Source: CAG-791 sp002392385 (GTDB lineage: Bacteria > Bacillota > Clostridia > Lachnospirales > Lachnospiraceae). Taken from it: a stretch of DNA of 64,000 nucleotides. The stretch covers positions 1 to 64,000 of the forward strand of contig CAMOIU010000002.1 in the NCBI GenBank assembly GCA_946616295.1, in the 5' to 3' direction. Positions 44,101 through 52,367 of this stretch are shown piece by piece. Position 1 is the stretch's first letter; each line of letters starts with the position of its first letter. Made by a program: the position numbers and the translations under genes. The notes below the pieces were generated by a model. The model searched no databases. It saw only the letters and a program-made list of their open reading frames with translations, and was not told where the DNA came from.

Positions 44101-45827
44101 GCGATCAGGGAGATGCCGTGGTAATCCTTCTCGCCCAGGACATCCTTCATGGTCTCCATGTAATCGAAGAGCTTCTTGTTGAGAGCGATGACGATGTAGG
44201 AGAGACCCTTGGTCAGGTCACGCTTCTTCTCGTTCTTGGTGCGGTCCTCGAACTCCTGGTTCAGATGCTTGGTGATCTCCTGGACATCCGACTGCCCCGT
44301 GGCAAAAAAACGTATGCTGCGCTCATTGTCCCAGCAGTGGGGCAGGTAGCGGGCGAAGGTGAGCTCCCTCGCCTCCGTGGGATCGGCGGCCACGACGATC
44401 TTGACCTCGTCGTAGCTGTGGGTGAAGGCGATCTGCAGGATGATGTCCCTGGTCAGCTCGAGGATCCGTTTCCGGCTGCCGGTCATGCCCACGATATAAT
44501 CCTTGGTCAGGGGCAGCAGGACAGGCACGTTCTGGAGGTTGACCGGCTTTTCAGCGAGACCGTACATCTCCTCCATGAGAATGTCCTGTTCCAGCTCGAA
44601 ACGGCGCTCAGCGTATTTTTTCTCCGCGATCATGGGAATATCGCCCCGGCCCAGACGGATCTCCAGGAAATCCTCGTCTGTGCGGCGGCGTTCCCAGAGA
44701 CGGTCTCCGGACACGGCAAAACCGAGCACACGGTTGAGATCAGGGTAGTTGCTCGTGAGGAGCTTCTCCTCACGGACCTTCTCCGCTTCGATGACCTCCC
44801 ACATGTCCTTGAGGTATTCGCGATAGCGTGTGACCCGTTTCTCCTCATATTCCTTGCGGTCCTTCTCGGTCATGCCCTGTGTCAGGGAGGGGAGGACCAG
44901 GCTGGTGATGGCCATGAAGATATTGCCGGTGGCGAGGGCGCGGCCGCCCATCATCATGGGATTGCCCAGGCGCAGCAGCATGGGGATGGCATTCTTGCCC
45001 ATGGGCGGCGGAGGAGACTGGATCTCGATGGGATCTGCCTTGACAGAGGTCAGGCGCCGGGGCTTGCGGTCGAAAAGACCGGCCTTGCCCATGGCCCGCT
45101 CCGTGGCGGAAAAGGCAATGTCCTCGGGCTTTTCGATGTGACGGATCCGGGGCGTGCGGAAGGACACCCTGCCGTTGCGGTTGTTCATGGCCACATAGCC
45201 GTTGCCCATATAGATGCAGAGACCCATGATGAAGATCTGGTCCCCGATCTTCAGACTGGCATGGCGGACCCGCTTGCCGTTCACGTATACGCCGTTGGTG
45301 CTGTCGGTATCGATCACGGACCATCCGGTATTGCCCCAGTGGAGCTTGGCGTGATGGCGGGAGACAGTGCGGTTGGGATAGCAGATATGGCAGTCGTCGG
45401 ACCGGCCGATGGTATAGTCCACCCGCTCCTCCAGGTAGTAGGGGATGAAGGTGTAGTCACCGGGATACTCCGTCTCCGCGTACATGAAGAACTTCTCATT
45501 CCCGAAGCGGATGTTGGAGAAGGACTGGCTGACCAGCTCGATCTCCCGGCCGGCATACTTCTCCTCGCCCGTGGGGGCCATTTTGAAGAAATAAGCCTCC
45601 CTGCCCACGTGGACGACCCAGTCATGTTCAAAGACGATATAAAAAGGCAGCCTGTCAAGACCGTCAGCATCCAGGAATTTGTGGAATCCCTCTCTGGCGG
45701 CCGGAAGCCAGGCTGTATACATGGTGCCCTTCTCCGAGATCAGGACCACCCTCATCGGATAGAACTGTTCTTCCCGGACGGGAGAAATATCGTTGTCGAC
45801 GGTACGGTTGTTGTTATAATACGGCAT
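41121..45827 (-). CDS. essC: Type VII secretion EssC-like FHA/FtsK-SpoIIIE ATPase
   Basis: The 1568-residue motor of a T7SSb-like system. Residues ~20-210 hold an FtsK-linked N-domain and an FHA domain (YTIGRSDDCHICYPN, TVSRHHAKLHW, DSTNGVYVNGKRV), expected to bind phosphothreonine. Two hydrophobic membrane stretches lie near residues 280-325 (GNIFMAITSLVLPSLT). ATPase D1 has Walker A GMTGSGKSEF (about 706) and Walker B HLFIISDEFAEL. D2 has CGNSGCGKSTLI (about 1052) and LILVVIDGYTNI. D3 has a degenerate loop GNPAGVRPV (about 1332) and PLFVLFESFADL. The start at 45827 (MPYYNNNRTVDND) follows GCGGGGTGTG. It heads a six-gene minus-strand operon. Confidence 0.92.
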   Translation of the reverse strand: MPYYNNNRTVDNDISPVREEQFYPMRVVLISEKGTMYTAWLPAAREGFHKFLDADGLDRLPFYIVFEHDWVVHVGREAYFFKMAPTGEEKYAGREIELVSQSFSNIRFGNEKFFMYAETEYPGDYTFIPYYLEERVDYTIGRSDDCHICYPNRTVSRHHAKLHWGNTGWSVIDTDSTNGVYVNGKRVRHASLKIGDQIFIMGLCIYMGNGYVAMNNRNGRVSFRTPRIRHIEKPEDIAFSATERAMGKAGLFDRKPRRLTSVKADPIEIQSPPPPMGKNAIPMLLRLGNPMMMGGRALATGNIFMAITSLVLPSLTQGMTEKDRKEYEEKRVTRYREYLKDMWEVIEAEKVREEKLLTSNYPDLNRVLGFAVSGDRLWERRRTDEDFLEIRLGRGDIPMIAEKKYAERRFELEQDILMEEMYGLAEKPVNLQNVPVLLPLTKDYIVGMTGSRKRILELTRDIILQIAFTHSYDEVKIVVAADPTEARELTFARYLPHCWDNERSIRFFATGQSDVQEITKHLNQEFEDRTKNEKKRDLTKGLSYIVIALNKKLFDYMETMKDVLGEKDYHGISLIAAFEGLPKECQRIIELGMDNKLINYSKAESEDRKFELDPLDEGTAVSCLRRVMNTRLMMDSAEFLLPPMVTFLEMYRAGKVEHLNPLKRWAENNPVQSLAAPIGVATDGSLFTLDLHEKRQGPHGLVAGMTGSGKSEFIITYILSMAVNFSPDEIAFVLIDYKGGGLADAFEDKARGIHLPHLVGTITNLDGASIQRSLLSIESELKRRQKVFKQAKSETAEGTMDIYDYQKLYRAKRVKEPMPHLFIISDEFAELKSQQPEFMNQLISTARIGRSLGVHLILATQKPGGVVNDQILSNTKFRICLRVQDRNDSMEMLKRPDAAEIRHTGRFYLQVGYNEFFALGQSAWCGAEYTPQEEVIVEEDLSVQFLDNVGRTILRAKPPETRISTGSKQIVSIVNYLSDLAKREHIEPRSLWLDPLPAQLEYDGLVDSSERPSDKGIHALIGMIDDPERQTQAPFFLDLLSFHNMFLCGNSGCGKSTLISTMLLDLVSHYSPADLNYYILDLSAGALNPFRVMPHCGAYLTDKEDADVSRLLDLLKEITAERKEIFAQAGVTNYNAYIQVERMPLILVVIDGYTNIRNLSRGGDYYNNLHEYLRDAANYGLRYILTCNHTNEVSAKCKQEMDYRLALHAKDRYEYGEILEARCTITPPDTAGRGVCMVEGRPLEYHVPITDPTENSQTRGMNLQKRLQRIADGYAGVPGARRLPMIEDDQEYSDFCAGFQPGRLPMGYSTKDLQRVALPFQQMHALSLYFGNPAGVRPVVTNLLTAARFNQMDLVLVRRESDTLLDSAMEAWIRQGYTGSCTILDCTAEGVGRLNDILYEEIRSRNVFRDEYCAAQGIPDTDKGRARKAARYIRSRTRPLFVLFESFADLCRLTLDEDARVELTTYLSRTKGYNLYFSACFYAEDEGNLSTNPIMKCYNKEELLMLFGGRYDRQPLTSLPMDYRRIEQVNPKYDRYILKYRGNYYTVKMPCGPLTTGSEDPDETAIIA

Positions 45828-45893
45828 TTCACACCCCGCTGAGACTGGAGACGGCTGCGTACGGACATGGAGACAGAACACGGTACAAAGAAA

Positions 45894-45927
45894 TGCGGGG
45901 CGAGCATTCTGTATGCCGCGCCCCGCA
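45894..45927 (-). terminator. Intrinsic terminator of glgC-glgD
   Basis: TGCGGGGCG...GCAT pairs with ATGC...CGCCCCGCA (45894-45927); on the minus strand it is followed by TTTCTTTG. It separates the glycogen genes from the type VII operon on the same strand. Confidence 0.7.
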
Positions 45928-45955
45928 CCATATTCATGGTTCTCAGGTATATTCC

Positions 45956-47068
45956 TTACAGGACATCATTGTAGCGGATATAGCCGGGACGCTCCTTATT
46001 GCTGATGATCTCCTTGGTGGAGGTGATCCTGGCGTATTTGTCTACGACCTGGTTCTCAAGGTGGACGCCCTCGCCGATCTCAGCATATGCCAGGAGGACA
46101 CAGCCCTTGACCACGGCGCCTTCCGCGATCTTCACGTTGCGGCCGACGATGGAATCCTCGACCGTGCCGCTGATCTCAGATCCGTTGGACACCAGGGAGT
46201 TCTTGACGCTGGAGCCCTTGAAATACTGGGTCGGGCAGGAATCGTTGGTCCGGGTGTAGATGGGCCAGCCGGGAATGAAGAGGCTGTCTGCCACATCCTG
46301 GTCCAGAACGGCCATGTTGCCGTCGTAGTAGCTGCGCAGGTCGGTGATGGGACGGAAGTAGCCCTTGTGCTCTACCGCACGGACATCCAGATCGCCGCAG
46401 AAGTGGCTGACGGCCTGGACGAGGGTGTAGGTGGAGGAAATCCTGGCGGTCTTCTCGATCAGGTCGAGAAGGAGAGACTTCTTCATGACATAGGAGCCGG
46501 TGAAGATATTGGCCTCGTCCTCGTCGCTCAGGTTCTGGGTGATGGAGGTCACGCGGCCCTCGGGACCGATGTTGACCACTTCACAGGTGGCGTAGCCGAC
46601 CTTGGCGTCCTTGACGTTGTGGTAGAGGAGGGTGATGTCGGCACCGCTGTCCAGATGCTTCTGCAGGAGCTCGTCGAAGTCCTGCACGAAGATCATGCAG
46701 CTGGGCGCGATCACAACGTACTCCTCGCTCATGCGCTCGATATACTCCACATTGCGGCGCAGGGCGTTGAGGTTGGTGTTGTAGATGTCGCTGGTCGCCT
46801 CGTCAGCGGGGAAGAAGAGCTGGATCTTGCCGCGCTTGGAGTTGATGTTGTAATGACGGCCGGTCCCGACATGATCTACCAGAGAATGAGGCTTGCTGCT
46901 GATGTAGATCTGGATCCTGTCGATGTTGCTGTTGGAGAAGTTGGACACCGGGAAGTCGATGACCCTGTACCGGCCCAGGAAGGAGAAGGCGGCGATAGGA
47001 CGGTGGTCCTGCATGCCTTGCACCTTATATTCGGGGGACGATGTGATGATACCGAATGCTTTTGCCAT
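45956..47068 (-). CDS. glgD: Glucose-1-phosphate adenylyltransferase subunit GlgD
   Basis: The regulatory-type partner of GlgC, 370 residues. The N-terminal nucleotidyltransferase domain lacks the intact GGxGxRL loop: it begins MAKAFGIITSSPEYKVQG, where GlgC has AMILAGGRGSRL. The conserved region FSFLGRYRVIDFPVSNFSNSNI is present. The C-terminal part is a left-handed beta helix (VEDSIVGRNVKIAEGAVVKGCVLL). GlgD cannot synthesise ADP-glucose by itself and works in a GlgC-GlgD complex. GGAGGT precedes its ATG. It follows glgC by 14 bp. Confidence 0.95.
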   Translation of the reverse strand: MAKAFGIITSSPEYKVQGMQDHRPIAAFSFLGRYRVIDFPVSNFSNSNIDRIQIYISSKPHSLVDHVGTGRHYNINSKRGKIQLFFPADEATSDIYNTNLNALRRNVEYIERMSEEYVVIAPSCMIFVQDFDELLQKHLDSGADITLLYHNVKDAKVGYATCEVVNIGPEGRVTSITQNLSDEDEANIFTGSYVMKKSLLLDLIEKTARISSTYTLVQAVSHFCGDLDVRAVEHKGYFRPITDLRSYYDGNMAVLDQDVADSLFIPGWPIYTRTNDSCPTQYFKGSSVKNSLVSNGSEISGTVEDSIVGRNVKIAEGAVVKGCVLLAYAEIGEGVHLENQVVDKYARITSTKEIISNKERPGYIRYNDVL

Positions 47069-47082
47069 TGTTCTTACCTCCG

Positions 47083-48210
47083 TTAAACGTCCTGGGCGAC
47101 CAGGAGGATCTCTTTCGAATCTGCGCTGCCGACGACGGCACCGTCTCCGATCGAGACACCGTCAGCGACGAGAGCGCGGGTCACCACGGCACCGGCTCCG
47201 ACCTTGACGCCGGGCATCAGGACGGAATCAATGATCTGCGCGCCGTCACCGATCTCGGAGCCCGTGAAGATGACACTGTTCCTGACCAGACCCTTGACGA
47301 CGCAGCCCTGGGTGATATAGGCACGGTCGATCTCCGCGTCCTTGCCGATGTAGGCGGGAAGAGCGGCGGTATCCTCGGTGTAGATCTTCCAGGTGGGATC
47401 GTCCAGGTTGAGGGTGTTGGCGGGATCCAGCAGATCCATGTTCGCCTCCCAGAGGGAATCGATGGTGCCGACATCCTTCCAGTAGCCCTCGAACTTGAAG
47501 GCCACGAGACGGTCGCCGCCGCTGAGGAGAGCGGGGATGATGTTCTTGCCGAAGTCGTGATCGGACTTCTCATCCACCATATCCTTGACAAGGAGCTCGC
47601 GGAGCTTCTTCCAGGTGAAGATATAGATACCCATGGAGGCGAGATTGCTGCGGGGATGCGCGGGCTTCTCTTCGAAATCAACGATATTGTTCTCGTTGTC
47701 GGTGATCATGATGCCGAAGCGGGTGGCTTCTTCCATGGTGACCGGCATGACGGCGATGGTGCAGGCCGCGTCCTTCTCCTTGTGATAGGCCAGCATCTTG
47801 TCATAGTTCATCTTATAGATATGGTCGCCGGAGAGGACCAGAAGATACTCGGGATCATAAGAATCGATGAAATCGATATTCTGGGAGATCGCGTCAGCCG
47901 TGCCGCGATAGACATCCAGACCTGCGTCCGCCTTCTCACGGGGCGTCAGGACATAAACGCCGCTGTCGCGTGTATCCAGACCCCAGCGTCCGCCTGCGGC
48001 AACATAGCTGTTGAGCAGGACGGATTCATACTGCGTCAGAACGCCGACTACGTCAACGCCGCTGTTCGCGCAGTTGCTGAGGGGAAAATCGATGATCCTG
48101 TACTTACCGCCATAGGAAACAGCAGGCTTGGCGACCTTATTGGTCAGATCGTGCAGACGACTCCCCCTGCCGCCGGCAAGGATCATTGCAAGCATCTCAT
48201 TTTGTTTCAT
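47083..48210 (-). CDS. glgC: Glucose-1-phosphate adenylyltransferase GlgC
   Basis: Makes ADP-glucose from ATP and glucose-1-phosphate, the committing step of glycogen synthesis. The 375-residue protein has MLAMILAGGRGSRLHDLT at its N-terminus, GGKYRIIDFPLSNC, LSGDHIYKMNY with the metal Asp, the substrate motif VDFEEKPAHP, and a beta-helix C-domain. The start at 48210 (MKQNEMLAMIL) follows GGAGGTAGAC; the upstream in-frame ATG is in the leader. It has its own promoter and is followed by glgD. Confidence 0.96.
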   Translation of the reverse strand: MKQNEMLAMILAGGRGSRLHDLTNKVAKPAVSYGGKYRIIDFPLSNCANSGVDVVGVLTQYESVLLNSYVAAGGRWGLDTRDSGVYVLTPREKADAGLDVYRGTADAISQNIDFIDSYDPEYLLVLSGDHIYKMNYDKMLAYHKEKDAACTIAVMPVTMEEATRFGIMITDNENNIVDFEEKPAHPRSNLASMGIYIFTWKKLRELLVKDMVDEKSDHDFGKNIIPALLSGGDRLVAFKFEGYWKDVGTIDSLWEANMDLLDPANTLNLDDPTWKIYTEDTAALPAYIGKDAEIDRAYITQGCVVKGLVRNSVIFTGSEIGDGAQIIDSVLMPGVKVGAGAVVTRALVADGVSIGDGAVVGSADSKEILLVAQDV

Positions 48211-48274
48211 GTCTACCTCCAACAAATGTAAAATTGACCGAAACACCGTCCCTGGACAGTGCTCATTTGGTTAT

Positions 48275-48303
48275 ATTGTAGTATTTTTTTCCCTGTCTGT
48301 AAA
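48275..48303 (-). promoter_or_regulatory. Promoter of glgC-glgD
   Basis: On the minus strand, TTTACA (48298-48303), 17-bp spacer, TACAAT (48275-48280). Confidence 0.7.
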
Positions 48304-48348
48304 TGACGATCTATTTAAGGTTTTCACTCTTTTTTTCTTTAATTTATT

Positions 48349-48357
48349 TGGTATACT
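48349..48357 (+). promoter_or_regulatory. Extended -10 promoter element before the IMP cyclohydrolase gene
   Basis: TGGTATACT (TG plus TATACT at 48352-48357) in a T-rich stretch. There is no clear -35. The ATG is about 47 bases downstream. Confidence 0.5.
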
Positions 48358-48403
48358 GAACAGGAGAAAATCACTACTTTCAGAATTCCCGAGAGGAGGA
48401 AAA

Positions 48404-49123
48404 ATGGCAGATCTCGAGACTATCCTCAGGAACAATACATATCCCGGCAGAGGGATCATGATCGGCCGGTCGGCCGACGGCGAGAAGGCCGTGACAGCCT
48501 ATTTCATCATGGGCAGGAGCGCCAACAGCCGCAACAGAGTTTTTGTCACAGAAGGAGAGGGCATCCGGACCCAGGCCTTCGATCCTTCGAAGATGGAGGA
48601 CCCCAGCCTCATCATCTACGCGCCGGTCCGCGTTCTGGGCAACAAGACCATCGTGACCAACGGCGACCAGACCGACACCATTTATGAGGGCCTCGACAGG
48701 CAGAGCACCTTCGAGCAGTCTCTCAGGAGCCGGAAGTTCGAGCCCGACGGGCCCAACTACACACCCAGGATCAGCGGCGTCATGCACGTGGAGGGCGGCA
48801 GATACAATTACGCCCTTTCCATCCTGAAGACGGACGGAGGCGATCCGGACAGCTGCCTCCGCTATACCTTCGCCTATGAGAATCCTGCTGCCGGCAGGGG
48901 CCGTTTCATCTCCACCTATGTGGGCGACGGCAATCCGCTGCCCAGCTTCGCGGGCGAGCCCACAGCCCTGGAGCTGCCCGCCGATCTGACCGACAGCATC
49001 GACGTCTGCACCGCCAGGATCTGGGACGCCCTCAACGAGGACAACAAGGTATCTCTGTTCGTGCGCTTCATCAACATCGCGGACGGGACCTACGAGACCA
49101 GGATCGTCAACAAGAATAAGTGA
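48404..49123 (+). CDS. IMP cyclohydrolase of the PurO type
   Basis: Closes the ring of FAICAR to IMP, the last step of purine synthesis. The 239-residue protein resembles the archaeal PurO family, not the cyclohydrolase domain of bacterial PurH: NTYPGRGIMIGRSADG near the start, YFIMGRSANSRNRVF, DPSLIIYAPVR and TPRISGVMH are characteristic. GAGAGGAGG lies before the ATG at 48404. The next gene, 32 bp on, encodes the AICARFT activity, so together they do the work of one PurH protein. Confidence 0.88.
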   Translation: MADLETILRNNTYPGRGIMIGRSADGEKAVTAYFIMGRSANSRNRVFVTEGEGIRTQAFDPSKMEDPSLIIYAPVRVLGNKTIVTNGDQTDTIYEGLDRQSTFEQSLRSRKFEPDGPNYTPRISGVMHVEGGRYNYALSILKTDGGDPDSCLRYTFAYENPAAGRGRFISTYVGDGNPLPSFAGEPTALELPADLTDSIDVCTARIWDALNEDNKVSLFVRFINIADGTYETRIVNKNK

Positions 49124-49155
49124 GCCCGTCAGAGCACTCAGAAAAGGAGAATCGG

Positions 49156-50334
49156 ATGAACAAACTTGAACTGAAATACGGCTGCAATCCCAACCAGAAG
49201 CCCTCATCCGTCTACATGGAGGACGGCTCGGACCTTCCCTTCAAGGTCCTCTGCGGCCGGCCCGGCTATATCAACCTGCTGGACGCCCTGAACGGCTGGC
49301 AGCTGGTCAGCGAGCTCAAGGCCGCCACCGGCAAGCCCGCAGCCACCTCCTTCAAGCACGTATCCCCGGCCGGCGCGGCCATCGGCCTGCCCCTGTCCGA
49401 GGTGGAAGCGAAGATCTACTGGGTGGATGAGCCGGAAGGGCTGAGCCCTCTGGCCTGCGCCTACGCCCGTGCCCGCGGAGCGGACCGCATGTCCTCCTTC
49501 GGCGATTTCATCTCCCTGTCCGACGTGTGCGACGTAAGCTGCGCCAGGCTGATCGCCCCGGAGGTCTCCGACGGCGTCATCGCCCCCGGTTATGAGCCGG
49601 AGGCTCTGGAGATCCTCAGCAGGAAGAAGAAGGGCAACTACTGCATCCTGCAGATCGATCCGGCCTACAGGCCCGATCCGGTGGAGCACAAGCAGGTCTA
49701 CGGCGTGACCTTCGAGCAGGGCCGCAACGAGCTCAAGGTGGACGATGAGCTCTTCTCCAACATCGTGACGGAGAACAAGGACCTGCCGGCGGCGGCCAGA
49801 GACGATATGGCCATCGCCCTGATCACCCTTAAATACACCCAGTCCAATTCGGTCTGTTACGTCAAGGGCGGCCAGGCCATCGGCATCGGCGCGGGCCAGC
49901 AGTCCCGCATCCACTGCACCCGTCTGGCGGGCAGCAAGGCCGACAACTGGTATATGCGCCAGTCTCCCCAGGTCCTGGGTCTGCCCTTCCGCGAGGATGT
50001 GCGCAGGGCCGACAGGGACAACGCCATCGATCTTTACATGGGTGAGGATTACATGGACGTTCTGGCCGACGGCAAGTGGGAAGCCCTCTTCACCGAGAAG
50101 CCGCCTGTCTTCACGGCGGAAGAGAAGCGGGCATGGCTGGACGGCAACACCGACGTCACCCTGGGAAGCGACGCTTTCTTCCCCTTCGGCGACAACATCG
50201 AGCGGGCCTTCCGGAGCGGCGTGAAATATGTGGCGCAGCCCGGCGGCAGCATCCGTGACCAGAACGTCATCGATGCCTGCAATGCCCACGGCATGGTCAT
50301 GTGCTTCACCGGCATCCGTCTCTTCCATCATTGA
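49156..50334 (+). CDS. Phosphoribosylaminoimidazolecarboxamide formyltransferase (AICARFT, stand-alone PurH-like)
   Basis: Transfers a formyl group from 10-formyl-THF to AICAR. The 392-residue protein matches the C-terminal AICARFT part of PurH only: LKYGCNPNQKPSSVY at the start, the motif TSFKHVSPAGAAIG with the catalytic Lys-His, DFISLSDVCD, and QSNSVCYVKGGQAIGIGAGQQSR. The MGS-like cyclohydrolase domain normally fused in front is absent; its role is taken by the gene upstream. AAAAGGAGA precedes ATG 49156. ispF follows 25 bp later. Confidence 0.92.
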   Translation: MNKLELKYGCNPNQKPSSVYMEDGSDLPFKVLCGRPGYINLLDALNGWQLVSELKAATGKPAATSFKHVSPAGAAIGLPLSEVEAKIYWVDEPEGLSPLACAYARARGADRMSSFGDFISLSDVCDVSCARLIAPEVSDGVIAPGYEPEALEILSRKKKGNYCILQIDPAYRPDPVEHKQVYGVTFEQGRNELKVDDELFSNIVTENKDLPAAARDDMAIALITLKYTQSNSVCYVKGGQAIGIGAGQQSRIHCTRLAGSKADNWYMRQSPQVLGLPFREDVRRADRDNAIDLYMGEDYMDVLADGKWEALFTEKPPVFTAEEKRAWLDGNTDVTLGSDAFFPFGDNIERAFRSGVKYVAQPGGSIRDQNVIDACNAHGMVMCFTGIRLFHH

Positions 50335-50359
50335 TCATCACAGACAGCGGAGGAAGAGC

Positions 50360-50905
50360 ATGCGGATCGGAACCGGTTATGACGTACACCGTCTGGTGGA
50401 AGGCAGGCCGCTGATCATCGGCGGCGTCGAGATCCCTTACGAGCGGGGCCTTCTGGGACATTCCGACGCGGATGTGCTGGTGCACGCCGTCATGGATGCC
50501 CTGCTCGGGGCGGCCGCCCTGGGGGACATCGGCCTGCATTTCCCGGACACGGATGAGCAATGGAAAGGAGCCTCCTCACTCAGACTTCTGGAGAGAGTGC
50601 GGGAGATCCTGGAGGAGAACACTTACCTGGTGGTCAACGTGGACGCCACCATTATCGCCCAGGCACCCAAGATGCGGCCCCACATCGAAGAGATGCGGCG
50701 GAACATCGCGGAGGCCCTGCAGGTGGACATAAGCCAGGTCAGTGTCAAGGCAACGACGGAAGAGCATCTGGGCTTTACGGGCCGCGGGGAGGGCATCTCC
50801 GCCCAGGCGGCCGCTCTGATCTCGTCCCCCATGGACCTGGAGGCCGGACCGGTCTACAGAAGCTGTGAGGGCTGTCCCGGCTGCGCGGCGGCGGACAGGA
50901 CCTGA
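50360..50905 (+). CDS. ispF: 2-C-methyl-D-erythritol 2,4-cyclodiphosphate synthase
   Basis: Cyclises CDP-methylerythritol 2-phosphate in the non-mevalonate isoprenoid pathway. The 181-residue protein has the zinc-site signature GYDVHRL (residues 6-12), SDADVLVHAVMDALLGA with a further His, DIGLHFPDTD, and KATTEEHLGFTGRGEG. The usual length is about 157; here a 22-residue C-terminal extension with two Cys (SCEGCPGCAAADRT) is added. GGAGGAAGAG stands before the ATG. Confidence 0.95.
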   Translation: MRIGTGYDVHRLVEGRPLIIGGVEIPYERGLLGHSDADVLVHAVMDALLGAAALGDIGLHFPDTDEQWKGASSLRLLERVREILEENTYLVVNVDATIIAQAPKMRPHIEEMRRNIAEALQVDISQVSVKATTEEHLGFTGRGEGISAQAAALISSPMDLEAGPVYRSCEGCPGCAAADRT

Positions 50906-50939
50906 GCGAACGTAAACACAGACAGAAACGGAAGGTAAG

Positions 50940-52367
50940 ATGAGCAGCACGATCAAAATCTATAACACCATGACCAGGACCAAGGAAGATTTCGTCCCTC
51001 TGAAGGAGGGGCAGGTCAGCATGTATGTCTGCGGCCCCACGGTCTACAACCTGATCCATATCGGCAACGCCCGCCCCATGATCGTCTTCGATACGGTGCG
51101 GCGCTACTTCGAGTACAAGGGCTATAAAGTCAATTATGTGTCCAACTTCACGGACGTGGACGACAAGATCATCCGCAAGGCCCAGGAGGAGAACGTGCCC
51201 GCGGAGGTGATCTCCGAACGCTATATCGCGGAATGCCGCAAGGATATGGAGAGCCTCTCCGTGCGGGAGGCCACGACCCATCCCCAGGCAACCAGGGAGA
51301 TCGACGGCATGATCGAGATGATCAGCACGCTGATCGACAAGGGCTATGCCTATGTGGCGGCGGACGGCACCGTCTACTACCGCACCCTCAAGTTCAGGGA
51401 CTACGGCAAGCTCTCTCACAAGGACCTCACCAACATGCGCAGCGGCTTCCGCCAGCTGCAGGTGACCGGAGCCGACCAGAAGGAGGATCCGCTGGATTTT
51501 GTCCTCTGGAAGCCCAAAAAGGAAGGCGAGCCCTACTGGGAGTCCCCCTGGTGCAAGGGCCGTCCGGGCTGGCACATCGAGTGCTCGGTCATGTCCAGAC
51601 GCTACCTGGGGCAGCAGATCGACATTCACGCGGGCGGCGAGGACCTGATCTTCCCCCACCACGAGAATGAGATCGCCCAGTCCGAGGCGGCCAACGGCGT
51701 GCCCTTCGCCCGCTACTGGATGCACAATGCCTTCCTCAACATCGACGGCGCCAAGATGTCCAAGTCCGCCGGGAATTTCTTCCTGGTCCGGGACGTGGTG
51801 GCCCAGTACGATCCCCAGGTCATCCGCTACTTCATGCTCAGCGTCCACTACAGAAGGCCGCTGAACTGGGCGGAGGAATTCGTCGCCGCCTCCCAGGTGG
51901 CCTATGAGAAGATCCTGAACTGCGGCGACAACCTCAAGTTCCTGCTGGGCTCTGCCGGCGGGGCCCTCTCCGCGGAGGAGGAGGCCATGCTCGCCGAGGC
52001 GGAGGCCTACAGGCGCAGCTTCGAAGAGGCCATGGACGACGACTTCAACACGGCCGACGCCATCACGGCCCTCCTGGAGCTGGTCAAGTGGATCAACAGC
52101 CACGTGAACGGCGAGTCCTCCCGCGAATTCCTGGAGAAGGTCCAGTATCTCTTCGAGGAGCTGGCCGGCGTCCTGGGTCTGGAGACGGAGCGCGACGACG
52201 CCCTGGAGGAGGATCTGGCCTCCTATGTGGAAGCCAGGATCGAGGAGAGAAAGGCGGCCAAAAAGGCCCGCGACTATGCCCTGGCGGACAAGATCCGCGA
52301 TGAGCTCAAGAGCAGGGGCATCCTTCTCGAGGACACCAGAGAGGGCGTCAAATGGAAGAAGATCTGA
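50940..52367 (+). CDS. cysS: Cysteine-tRNA ligase
   Basis: Charges tRNA-Cys. The 475-residue class I synthetase has the HIGH motif as NLIHIGNAR (about residue 38), the zinc cysteine in MYVCGPTVYN, the KMSKS loop AKMSKSAGNF (about 275), GWHIECSVMS, and a DALR-type helical C-domain. GGAAGGTAAG precedes the ATG. Its end overlaps mrnC by 16 bases, which is usual in Firmicutes. Confidence 0.97.
   Translation: MSSTIKIYNTMTRTKEDFVPLKEGQVSMYVCGPTVYNLIHIGNARPMIVFDTVRRYFEYKGYKVNYVSNFTDVDDKIIRKAQEENVPAEVISERYIAECRKDMESLSVREATTHPQATREIDGMIEMISTLIDKGYAYVAADGTVYYRTLKFRDYGKLSHKDLTNMRSGFRQLQVTGADQKEDPLDFVLWKPKKEGEPYWESPWCKGRPGWHIECSVMSRRYLGQQIDIHAGGEDLIFPHHENEIAQSEAANGVPFARYWMHNAFLNIDGAKMSKSAGNFFLVRDVVAQYDPQVIRYFMLSVHYRRPLNWAEEFVAASQVAYEKILNCGDNLKFLLGSAGGALSAEEEAMLAEAEAYRRSFEEAMDDDFNTADAITALLELVKWINSHVNGESSREFLEKVQYLFEELAGVLGLETERDDALEEDLASYVEARIEERKAAKKARDYALADKIRDELKSRGILLEDTREGVKWKKI

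Noticed and set aside
43731..45842. A 703-codon plus-strand frame opposite essC
   Set aside because: It is antisense to a clear EssC protein and has Gly/Leu/His-rich shadow composition.
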